Positions 1 to 5,884 of a stretch of 13,236 nucleotides of DNA are shown piece by piece. Position 1 is the first letter of the stretch, and every line of letters begins with the position of its first letter. The stretch is from contig JAITST010000046.1 of the NCBI GenBank assembly GCA_031287585.1, positions 1-13,236 of the forward strand, read 5' to 3'. The translations under genes were made by a program, and so were the position numbers. The DNA comes from Planctomycetaceae bacterium. GTDB lineage: Bacteria > Planctomycetota > Planctomycetia > Pirellulales > Thermoguttaceae. The notes under the pieces were generated by a model that saw nothing but the letters and a program-made list of their open reading frames with translations, searched no databases and was not told where the DNA came from.

Positions 1-2327
1 CATTTATCGGTACAATTAAACTTGGTGCTGTTGATGTCGACAACTCTGATGCGTCAGCGTATGTAACGGGTGTACTTTTTACTGATGGAGGTAGTCAATC
101 ACCTCCCGCTGCGCAAAACATCGGTGATGGCGCAAATATCACTGTTAATAGCATCAATGTTAAAGCCGACGGTGCCACTTCATACGCGACAGGTTTTTCT
201 GCTGGAAAAGTTGCCTCTACCGCGAGTATTACATTGGGAAACGTTACTGTCAGTGGTGCTGGGAGCGTGACACCATCAGGCAATAAAGAAATACTCGGTA
301 TTCAGTTTCTCGGTGATGTTAAGGGAAAAATCGAAACTGGCGAAATCAATGTAACTGCAACAGGTATCAATAGTACTGCCCATGGTTTGCAATTTCATAA
401 TGGTGCATCCGACGCGAGCGGAATCGTTCTAGGCAAAATCACAGTAGATGGAAAGGGCAGTAGTAACAGCAACGCAGTGGGTATAAATGTTCTTAACACA
501 GACAACGGTGGTACATTGGGTACCAGTAAAAATACCGCACTGAAAATCAATGCCAGCATTGAGGTTACCGCAAAAAAGAACGCGACCGGTATTTACATTG
601 GGGTAACCGGTGAGGCTGGTGCGGTACCGATTAAAGACAGTTTTATCGTACTTGATACAAGCCAAGACGCAAATTTGCATATCTCGGCAGAATCGAGTAC
701 CAACGGTGATGAATACAGTATTAATTCACATAGTACCGGCACAGACAATCTATACATTACCGGAAAAAATGATTTTACCAACGATGGTGAAAAGTTCAGT
801 CTTTTTAGTGTAGAAAACATCTATTTCGAGACCAACACGAACTTGAAGGAAGATTCGGTATTCATTAACGAAACCAGTAATTTGACGATTGACGTTACCG
901 ATGGTGTTGCCGCAGTTGTTGGCGGGATTAATACCGTTAAGAATAACACTAAAAATAAGTTGACTGTCAAAGGCGGCGGTGTTTTGAATGTTAAAAATGT
1001 TTTGATTGCTGGTGATACAACTATCAATAAGGGCACAAAACTTGAACTCAACGCTGACACGAAAAATAAGATTGATGGTAAATTAGAAGGTGACGGTACG
1101 CTCGTTATTTATGGCGACGGCATTAAAGACGGTGAAAAGGCATTGGAGGTTACAGGTACAAATACCATTGCGGACTTCTACTATATCGAGACATTCAACA
1201 CGGCGTATGAACGGGTTGGTTCGAGTTACAAAGCCGTTCATACCGGCAGGTCTTCGATAGCCGACGGTTTCCTTGCCGCCGCGTCGATTCATAACTTCAA
1301 CGCTGGTTGGGAAGCGGCACGTGACCACATGATTTCCGGCAGATTGGCAAGACGCAATTACGGCTATATGGGACAATCACCGTGCGACCCTTGCGAACCG
1401 GCTTGTGCAATGCCGTGTAATCCTTGCGACCCTTGCGGACTTATGCAAGGGTCGTCACGAACCTTGTGGGCAAACTATGTTGTCCGCAGTAACGAGTATC
1501 AATCATCGTATCGCGGAAACAATAACTGGAACATCGGCAGTAACGGCGTTCAGGCGGGTGTTGACCTTTTCCGTACCAGCACCAGCCAACTTGGAGTGAT
1601 GTTCGGTTACGAAAAATCCGACGCGGAGATGCTGCTAAATAGTGTCGATGCCAACGATACGTACTTCGGTTTTTACGCGGCTCGCGTGTTGAATAACGGT
1701 GCAGATTTTCGCGCCGTCGCGAACTTCGGCTGGCAGAATTACGATTCGATACGTTACAGCACTCTCAGAGGCGGACGTTACTTCACAACATCGTTCAAAG
1801 GCAGAACAACGGAAGTCAATCTTGAAGTTGGTAAGCGCGTTTATTACAGCAACAGTTTGAGTATGAGACCGGTTATCGGAGTTGATATGTTTATCAACGA
1901 CATCGAAGGTTCGTCAGAAAACGGCTTCACAACGGCAAACGGGAATGCGTTGCATAACGCGGCGAGTTACGGCGGATTGAGTCATACGCAAGCGTTCATT
2001 CGTGTCGGAAGCGATATGAAGTTTCAACACGATTGCGTGACGCTGAACGGCGGACTGTATTACGCATACGATTGGAACGGCAAAGATTTGCGGACAAACG
2101 TTTCGGGTATAAATAGCGACGACGGTGTTTTGCCACCGGATGTTGTACACGGAACACTCTACGGCAGCAAACTCGGAAACTCGATACTAACATTCAATGC
2201 CAGCGGTACATTGATGGCAACGCAACGTCTCGACATCTTCGGCGGCTTCACAGGAAACATATACCTAGACCGTGACGGGAACCCGTTCCAAAGTGTAGGA
2301 TATATCGGCGGAGCGTTGAGGTGGTAG
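1..2327 (+). CDS. Autotransporter-like outer-membrane protein, 5' partial
   Basis: The reading frame is open from base 3 to the TAG at 2325-2327, about 774 residues. The true start lies upstream; the TTG at 234 is internal to continuous coding sequence and is not the start. The N-terminal half (to about base 1150) is Gly/Asn/Thr/Val-rich and repetitive, as expected for a beta-solenoid passenger. A Cys-Pro-rich linker follows at 1383-1436. From about 1450 onward, alternating aromatic/hydrophobic strands (LWANYVV, GVQAGVDLF, LGVMFGYE, FGFYAARVL, FRAVANFGWQNY, GYIGGALRW) look like an autotransporter beta-domain. The chain ends in Trp, consistent with the terminal aromatic residue of outer-membrane barrels. 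Known family role: the barrel inserts in the outer membrane and exposes or secretes the passenger. The ligand or activity of this passenger cannot be read from the sequence. The barrel call is fairly sure; the exact family is less so. Confidence 0.85.
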   Translation, partial: FIGTIKLGAVDVDNSDASAYVTGVLFTDGGSQSPPAAQNIGDGANITVNSINVKADGATSYATGFSAGKVASTASITLGNVTVSGAGSVTPSGNKEILGIQFLGDVKGKIETGEINVTATGINSTAHGLQFHNGASDASGIVLGKITVDGKGSSNSNAVGINVLNTDNGGTLGTSKNTALKINASIEVTAKKNATGIYIGVTGEAGAVPIKDSFIVLDTSQDANLHISAESSTNGDEYSINSHSTGTDNLYITGKNDFTNDGEKFSLFSVENIYFETNTNLKEDSVFINETSNLTIDVTDGVAAVVGGINTVKNNTKNKLTVKGGGVLNVKNVLIAGDTTINKGTKLELNADTKNKIDGKLEGDGTLVIYGDGIKDGEKALEVTGTNTIADFYYIETFNTAYERVGSSYKAVHTGRSSIADGFLAAASIHNFNAGWEAARDHMISGRLARRNYGYMGQSPCDPCEPACAMPCNPCDPCGLMQGSSRTLWANYVVRSNEYQSSYRGNNNWNIGSNGVQAGVDLFRTSTSQLGVMFGYEKSDAEMLLNSVDANDTYFGFYAARVLNNGADFRAVANFGWQNYDSIRYSTLRGGRYFTTSFKGRTTEVNLEVGKRVYYSNSLSMRPVIGVDMFINDIEGSSENGFTTANGNALHNAASYGGLSHTQAFIRVGSDMKFQHDCVTLNGGLYYAYDWNGKDLRTNVSGINSDDGVLPPDVVHGTLYGSKLGNSILTFNASGTLMATQRLDIFGGFTGNIYLDRDGNPFQSVGYIGGALRW
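15..620 (+). repeat. Six imperfect ~30-38 residue passenger repeats
   Basis: Within the autotransporter passenger, units follow a loose pattern: hydrophobic-x-LG-x-I/V-x-V, a polar stretch, A/S-x-G-I/F-x-F/V, then a Gly-rich turn. Units begin roughly at IKLGAVDV, NITVNSINV, SITLGNVTV, KIETGEINV, IVLGKITV and ALKINASIEV, with second half-strands YVTGVLF, YATGFSAG, ILGIQFLG, AHGLQFHNG, AVGINVL and ATGIYIGV. These look like rungs of a parallel beta-helix. The DNA is diverged between units, so this is an old protein repeat and not a recent tandem duplication. Confidence 0.6.
1383..1436 (+). other. Six-Cys Pro-rich linker between passenger and barrel
   Basis: The encoded stretch CDPCEPACAMPCNPCDPCG has cysteines spaced CX2CX3CX3CX2CX2C with Pro in most gaps. 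It lies between a region with DGFLAAASIHNFNAGW and the first barrel strand. The DNA for CDPC is near-duplicated (gacccttgcg occurs twice), which suggests local expansion. Possible roles are disulfide cross-linking, metal binding or anchoring; none can be proved from sequence. Confidence 0.7.
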
Positions 2328-2346
2328 GAGAGTGAGACGGGAAATG

Positions 2347-2376
2347 AAGCGGCGTGAGAAATCACGCCGTTTTTTT
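2347..2376 (+). terminator. Intrinsic terminator of the autotransporter gene
   Basis: An 8-bp perfect stem (CGGCGTGA at 2350-2357 with TCACGCCG at 2362-2369) closes a GAAA loop. The stem can be lengthened by flanking A-T pairs and is followed by seven T residues at 2370-2376. It begins about 20 bases after the stop codon, the classic Rho-independent arrangement. Confidence 0.9.
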
Positions 2377-2419
2377 GTGTGAAGGAAACCCGGACGAAAG
2401 ACTACGGTTAATAAAGTGC

Positions 2420-2435
2420 AGCCGCTAACGCGGCT
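2420..2435. repeat. Short palindrome AGCCGC-taac-GCGGCT
   Basis: A 6-bp perfect stem with a four-base loop. The motif GCAGCCGCT(A/C)ACG recurs at 5399-5411. Both occurrences lie shortly upstream of the larger palindromic repeats (copies A and B), so the motif may be part of the same repeat landscape. No function can be assigned. Confidence 0.5.
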
Positions 2436-2446
2436 TAATTCCTGCG

Positions 2447-2736
2447 AATCCTTACCCCGTAGGGGTTAAACATGGATAACCCCGTGCGCTAGCACGGGGC
2501 AAGCCGCCCCCCAACCCCAAACCCGCAAGGGGTTGAACAAAGTGGTTGTAGTCAGTGGCGGTTCTTGTTGAACCCCTACGGGGTAAGGATTTGCGTTGTT
2601 TCTTGACGACAAGCATCCCCCGATACGCTTTTGATGTTCCACTGTCAACATTTCGGGTTACTATTACATCGCTACACAAACAATTTTCAATAGTGTTCAG
2701 ACAGAAAAAATTTGGACGAGTTATTCTCTGACGGAT
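2447..2736 (+). repeat. Palindromic dispersed repeat, copy A (with internal module)
   Basis: Copy A shares a ~157-base body (about 2580-2736) with copy B at 5582-5735, including TTGCGTTGTTTCTTGAC, CACAAACAATTTTCAAT and GACGAGTTATTCTCTGA. Upstream of the body, copy A carries a module bounded by a perfect 21-bp inverted repeat: 2447-2467 (AATCCTTACCCC...) against 2571-2591. Inside the module are two further hairpins: 2480-2487 with 2492-2499 (CCCCGTGC/GCACGGGG), and 2512-2518 with 2529-2535 (CAACCCC/GGGGTTG). Copy B has only the collapsed palindrome at this place. An open minus-strand frame runs through the element, but it reads repeat structure and is not a credible gene. No transposase is present, so it is at most a non-autonomous element. 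Confidence 0.75.
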
Positions 2737-2969
2737 ACTAAAATACGGCATCATGATGTTATCGCGAGCAAACCTTATTTGGAAAAATGAAAATCATATA
2801 ACTTGCTGATTAGGGTTTTAATGGAATAAAAAAAACTACCCTTACCTATCCTTATCTACCTGTGAAAAATGATTGCAAAGTCGTTGTAAGCTGGCGGCAT
2901 CGTATTGTGATTTTTGAGAAAGTACAGGTATATCCATTGCCCACAAAAATTTAACACCTTCACAACGTA
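2737..2969. other. AT-rich intergenic stretch, no gene seen
   Basis: Between repeat copy A and the argJ promoter I see no credible ORF, RNA gene or strong hairpin. The sequence is AT-rich (for example, a run of A at 2828-2834). It may hold upstream promoter elements for argJ. Confidence 0.4.
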
Positions 2970-2998
2970 TTGTACGGCACAAAAATTTTTTGTATAAT
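2970..2998 (+). promoter_or_regulatory. Sigma70-type promoter for argJ
   Basis: TTGTAC at 2970-2975 and a perfect TATAAT at 2993-2998 are separated by 17 bp, preceded and spaced by AT-rich DNA. The predicted start near 3005 would leave a leader of about 50 nt before the ATG at 3056. Very similar spacing and boxes occur before the transporter gene (5804-5832). No ARG-box-like operator was recognised. Confidence 0.7.
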
Positions 2999-3055
2999 GC
3001 CGACACTCGTATCATTCATTCCGTTCAAACAACTAACAAATACCATAAATAAAAT

Positions 3056-4246
3056 ATGCCGCTTCCGCTCGCTTTTCGTTTTGCCGGTTACTACGCTGGT
3101 CTGAAATCAGACCCGTCGCAGTTGGATATGGCAATGATTGTATCTGACACGCCCGCGACTGCGGCTGGTGTTTTCACTCAAAATGTCGTCTGCGGCGCAC
3201 CGGTTACTGTCGCCCGCGCGCGGATTCCGTCTGACGATTTGCGGCTGGTCGTGGTTAATACACGTGTCGCGAACACTTGTACCGGTGAACAAGGTATCAC
3301 TGACGCAAAGACAATGGCAAGCGTTGCCGCGTCGAAGTTCGGACTTGCGGAGGAACAAGCGATTGCGATGTCAACCGGCGTTATCGGACGAATGTTGCCT
3401 ATGGAAAAAATTCTCACGGGTATCGACGGTCTCTCGAAAACGCTTGCGGCAAACGATGAATCGTTTCAGGCAGCGGCACGCGGAATTATGACAACCGACT
3501 TACAGCCGAAGTTTACGACACGCGAGTTACAAACGAGTTCCGGTAAAACGATTCGTATCGCTGGTCTATGCAAAGGTTCAGGAATGATTGCACCGAATAT
3601 GGCAACGATGTTGGCAGTGATAACCACTGACGCTGCGTTGAAAGTAAACGACGCGCAAGCGATGTTAAAACGTGTTGCTGACGTATCGTTTAATTGTGTA
3701 ACGGTTGACGGCGATACGAGTACGAGCGATATGTTGGTTATGTTAGCCAACGGTGCGGCAGACGCGACACCGTTAACGGGTAACGACATAACAAACTTTG
3801 AAAAAACGCTAACAGGTTTGTGTGAAGAACTAGCGAAGAAAATAGCGGCGGACGGCGAAGGAGCGAGCCACTTGTTAACGGTAGAAGTGAACGGCTGCGC
3901 GAGCGAATCGGACGCAAAACAAATCGCACGCTCAATAGCCGAAAGTCCGTTAGTAAAAACCGCAATAGCCGGAGGCGACCCGAACTGGGGAAGGATAATG
4001 TGTGCCGCAGGTTACGCCGGAATAAATTTCAAACCGGAAAAATCATTGTTGCTGTTGAACGAGACAGAACTGTTCCGCAATGGTCAACCAGTAACGTTTG
4101 AAGCAAGTAAAGTTTCAAAAAGTATTCGTGAAAACTTTGAGACATCGGTAAAACTAACGCTAGGCGAAGGAAACGCAAACGCGAAACTATGGACATGCGA
4201 TTTCACAAGGCAGTACATAGCAATCAACGCGGATTATACATCGTAG
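3056..4246 (+). CDS. argJ: Glutamate N-acetyltransferase / amino-acid acetyltransferase ArgJ
   Basis: The 396-residue protein matches the ArgJ family in length and motifs. ArgJ transfers the acetyl group from N2-acetylornithine to glutamate (cyclic arginine pathway); bifunctional members also use acetyl-CoA. The hallmark autocleavage site lies in KGSGMIAPNMATML, with cleavage expected between Ala183 and the nucleophile Thr184, giving alpha and beta chains. TCTGEQG at 74-80 holds the Thr-Gly oxyanion-hole pair (T76-G77). GGDPNWGRIMCAAGYAG (about 305-321) and the C-terminal INADYTS are also family signatures. The segment before TCTG reads NTRVAN rather than the more usual SGNANA, a small deviation. 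The ATG has no Shine-Dalgarno; upstream is A-rich. No other arg gene is adjacent. Codons drift from T-ending to A-ending along the gene. Whether it is mono- or bifunctional cannot be told. Confidence 0.96.
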   Translation: MPLPLAFRFAGYYAGLKSDPSQLDMAMIVSDTPATAAGVFTQNVVCGAPVTVARARIPSDDLRLVVVNTRVANTCTGEQGITDAKTMASVAASKFGLAEEQAIAMSTGVIGRMLPMEKILTGIDGLSKTLAANDESFQAAARGIMTTDLQPKFTTRELQTSSGKTIRIAGLCKGSGMIAPNMATMLAVITTDAALKVNDAQAMLKRVADVSFNCVTVDGDTSTSDMLVMLANGAADATPLTGNDITNFEKTLTGLCEELAKKIAADGEGASHLLTVEVNGCASESDAKQIARSIAESPLVKTAIAGGDPNWGRIMCAAGYAGINFKPEKSLLLLNETELFRNGQPVTFEASKVSKSIRENFETSVKLTLGEGNANAKLWTCDFTRQYIAINADYTS

Positions 4247-4914
4247 GGGCGAATTATTATCCGCCCGTTTGATGGCGAGTTTGCATCATCCAGGTAACAT
4301 ACAACAGTCCAGTTTTCCGGCGACACCTCGACTAACAACTTGATAATGTCATTTGACCAATTCCGTAATTTCGGCACAGTTGTTTTATCGAAATCGCGAA
4401 TCAGTTGATTACGAATATGTCTTCGCCAAACAGGGGAATGAGTGAAATACACTATTGCCAGCGCGTCAAAAACAATGGCACCTGTTAGAAGTCCCATCGC
4501 GAGTGCGACACTGATTCCTGCCGCTCCGACAAGCCGAATCACAAGTAAAAGGGTTGCTGTGCTTGTAAAAAACGTCCCAAACATCCACCACGAAGAAGTT
4601 TGTACCGCTTTCCATGTAATAAATTTTATTGAAGGCGGCAGAGTGGCGGTTCTTAAATCGTGTGATAAATTGCCTGTATCGAATTTTCTGGACTCCCCGT
4701 AATTCATCTGCCTAAATTCGACACGTTTTTTATCCGCGTTTATGTCCGCAATCTGTTGTAAAAAACCTGTTTGCAAATTCACCATCCTTTTGTTATACAA
4801 CATTGTCAGTTCTTTCATTTCGCCATTGTCAAGGACATCCGTTTTATTGACGGCGATTATTAAATCTGTTTTGAATCTCTGTAATTCTGCCTCAAATTCC
4901 TGCTGTAATCTCAT
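4234..4914 (-). CDS. Hypothetical two-TM protein with N-terminal coiled coil
   Basis: I do not recognise a family. I chose the ATG at 4914 (226 aa) over an upstream in-frame ATG at 4989 because AAGGAG lies seven bases before it, an ideal Shine-Dalgarno. Residues 3-66 are charged and helical, a likely coiled coil. Residues about 108-128 and 130-157 form two close membrane spans (SSWWMFGTFFTSTATLLLVI, then GISVALAMGLLTGAIVFDAL). A basic helix follows (WRRHIRNQLIRDF) and then a C-terminal domain of about 60 residues. The layout suggests an inner-membrane hairpin with both ends cytoplasmic. The final residues (GRIIIRPYDV) are encoded by a palindrome and overlap the argJ end by 13 bp. Its codons (AGA, ATA and TTA early) differ from neighbouring genes, hinting at an accessory origin. 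The frame is likely real; function is unknown. Confidence 0.7.
   Translation of the reverse strand: MRLQQEFEAELQRFKTDLIIAVNKTDVLDNGEMKELTMLYNKRMVNLQTGFLQQIADINADKKRVEFRQMNYGESRKFDTGNLSHDLRTATLPPSIKFITWKAVQTSSWWMFGTFFTSTATLLLVIRLVGAAGISVALAMGLLTGAIVFDALAIVYFTHSPVWRRHIRNQLIRDFDKTTVPKLRNWSNDIIKLLVEVSPENWTVVCYLDDANSPSNGRIIIRPYDV
4244..4267. repeat. GGGCG...CGCCC palindrome at convergent gene ends
   Basis: Right after the argJ stop, GGGCG (4247-4251) faces CGCCC (4262-4266) across an AT-rich 10-base loop, giving a short hairpin readable on both strands. It falls inside the C-terminal codons of the minus-strand gene (GRIIIRPY). It may serve as a weak bidirectional terminator for the two convergent genes, although there is no strong T-run. 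The motif resembles a dispersed GTAGGGGCGAAT-type repeat, but only one copy is in this window. Confidence 0.4.
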
Positions 4915-4921
4915 TAACCTG

Positions 4922-4927
4922 CTCCTT
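4922..4927 (-). promoter_or_regulatory. Shine-Dalgarno AAGGAG setting the start at 4914
   Basis: Reading the minus strand, AAGGAG is followed by seven bases and then ATG. The same motif and spacing precede the sigma factor gene. It argues against the longer start at 4989. Confidence 0.75.
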
Positions 4928-5013
4928 ATGAAAAATTCTATTTTGTTTTGTGAAATGGCCGGTTGATAACGACAATGACACCGCTTCATCTAAAAAGATG
5001 GGGGTACGTCATG

Positions 5014-5283
5014 TCACCTCAATACGAGTTTCCACTCCGTAGTACAGGAGTGCCGCGCATAAACGAACGGCAACACAGAGAACATAATTTCCCTGCATCG
5101 AAACCCGCAAGTCATCAGCACAACGCCCCCTTTTAGGAAACGCAATGCCCTGATGGACTTTTCGTACTTCCAACCGGCAAGCCGGGTACTACAGGAAATA
5201 CGAAGGTGAAACTTGCGATAGAAACCAAATAGACTTATCCAAACGTGCAAATTAGTTAAGCGGAAGAACGTGTTCTCTGCCAT
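5014..5283 (-). CDS. Doubtful 89-aa ORF, possibly part of a repeat
   Basis: The frame starts at ATG 5283 behind a GGGG stretch about four bases upstream and runs to TGA at 5014. The translation (MAENTFFRLTNLHVW... to ...TEWKLVLR) shows no domain I recognise and is rich in Arg, Cys and Phe. The end of the frame overlaps a hairpin (CACTCC 5033-5038 with GGAGTG 5047-5052), and another palindrome occurs near 5177-5190 (CCGGCAAGCCGG). It lies about 100 bp upstream of the coiled-coil gene in the same direction, so it could be a short leader gene. A non-coding or repeat origin is equally possible. Confidence 0.2.
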   Translation of the reverse strand: MAENTFFRLTNLHVWISLFGFYRKFHLRISCSTRLAGWKYEKSIRALRFLKGGVVLMTCGFRCREIMFSVLPFVYARHSCTTEWKLVLR

Positions 5284-5565
5284 TTTTCCCCTACAAATAA
5301 ATTTGTACACTACCGAACAAGCCGCGATTATTATCTCACATAAATTTACATATTAGAAAGAAAATGTCAATGGGTGGCGGGAAAAAAATCGCAGCCGCGC
5401 AGCCGCTCACGGACATTGCAATAATTAACCGCAAAGATACTATGTCACCGTAAAACAATAAAACGCTCTTGACATAGCAATAGACGACGGATTTTCTGCC
5501 TATCATCATACAGGTGATGTTTGAAAATTGCGTTAATTACATACCACTTAATAGATGTTGACAAA
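5284..5565. other. Intergenic stretch with weak promoter-like motifs
   Basis: No credible gene is seen. A consensus -35 box TTGACA lies at 5469-5474 (plus), but the base positions 17 bp downstream read TTTTCT, a poor -10. On the minus strand TTGACA occurs at 5370-5365, again without a good -10. GCAGCCGC appears twice at 5391-5406. I would not assign a function. Confidence 0.3.
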
Positions 5566-5735
5566 GAATCCTTACCCCGTAGGGGTAAGGATTTGCGTTG
5601 TTTCTTGACAACAAGCGTAACCCGATACGTTTGATGTTCCATAATCAAAATTTTGAGTTACGATTATATCGCGGCACAAACAATTTTCAATCGTGTTCAG
5701 ACAGAAAAATTCTGGACGAGTTATTCTCTGATGGA
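5566..5735 (+). repeat. Palindromic dispersed repeat, copy B (no internal module)
   Basis: Copy B starts with a perfect 12-bp palindrome: AATCCTTACCCC at 5567-5578, loop GTA, GGGGTAAGGATT at 5582-5593. It continues with a body closely similar to 2580-2736 of copy A, with scattered substitutions and short indels. It lacks the ~120-base module present in copy A. It lies in the same orientation as copy A, 69 bp upstream of the transporter promoter, just as copy A lies upstream of the argJ promoter. The open plus-strand frame across it (5653-5880) has no coding character. Confidence 0.75.
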
Positions 5736-5803
5736 CACGATGCCTAGACTGCGACATTTTTCCCAACTTTCCCATCTTGTCTATATTCTTCGGCTTTTTG
5801 CTC

Positions 5804-5832
5804 TTGTTCTACTCCAATTAAATTGTTATACT
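5804..5832 (+). promoter_or_regulatory. Sigma70-type promoter for the transporter-regulator operon
   Basis: TTGTTC at 5804-5809 and TATACT at 5827-5832 are spaced by 17 bp. A start near 5840 would leave about 45 nt of leader before ATG 5885. Box sequences and spacing closely match the argJ promoter. Confidence 0.6.
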
Positions 5833-5884
5833 ACCCCCACGTATGTTTTTGTTTTTTGTGTAAACATTATTGGTAACTGACATT

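Noticed and set aside
234..236. TTG 234 as the true start of the autotransporter gene
   Set aside because: The same frame is open and shows the same repeat pattern upstream to base 3, so the gene is cut by the window edge.
2452..2754. 100-aa minus-strand ORF across repeat copy A
   Set aside because: It reads through palindromes shared with copy B; the related stretch in copy B is not open in the same way. It is repeat sequence, not a gene.
4837..4848. NKTD as a GTPase G4 motif in the two-TM protein
   Set aside because: NKTD follows a hydrophobic stretch (residues 23-26), but no P-loop or DxxG motif precedes it in the gene or upstream, so it is most likely chance. A decayed dynamin-like GTPase cannot be fully excluded.
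5469..5497. TTGACA promoter upstream of repeat copy B
   Set aside because: The -35 is perfect, but the -10 at proper spacing is TTTTCT, so it is too weak to call.
5653..5880. 75-aa plus-strand ORF across repeat copy B and the promoter
   Set aside because: It covers the repeat body and the promoter of the transporter gene, with no coding character or ribosome site.
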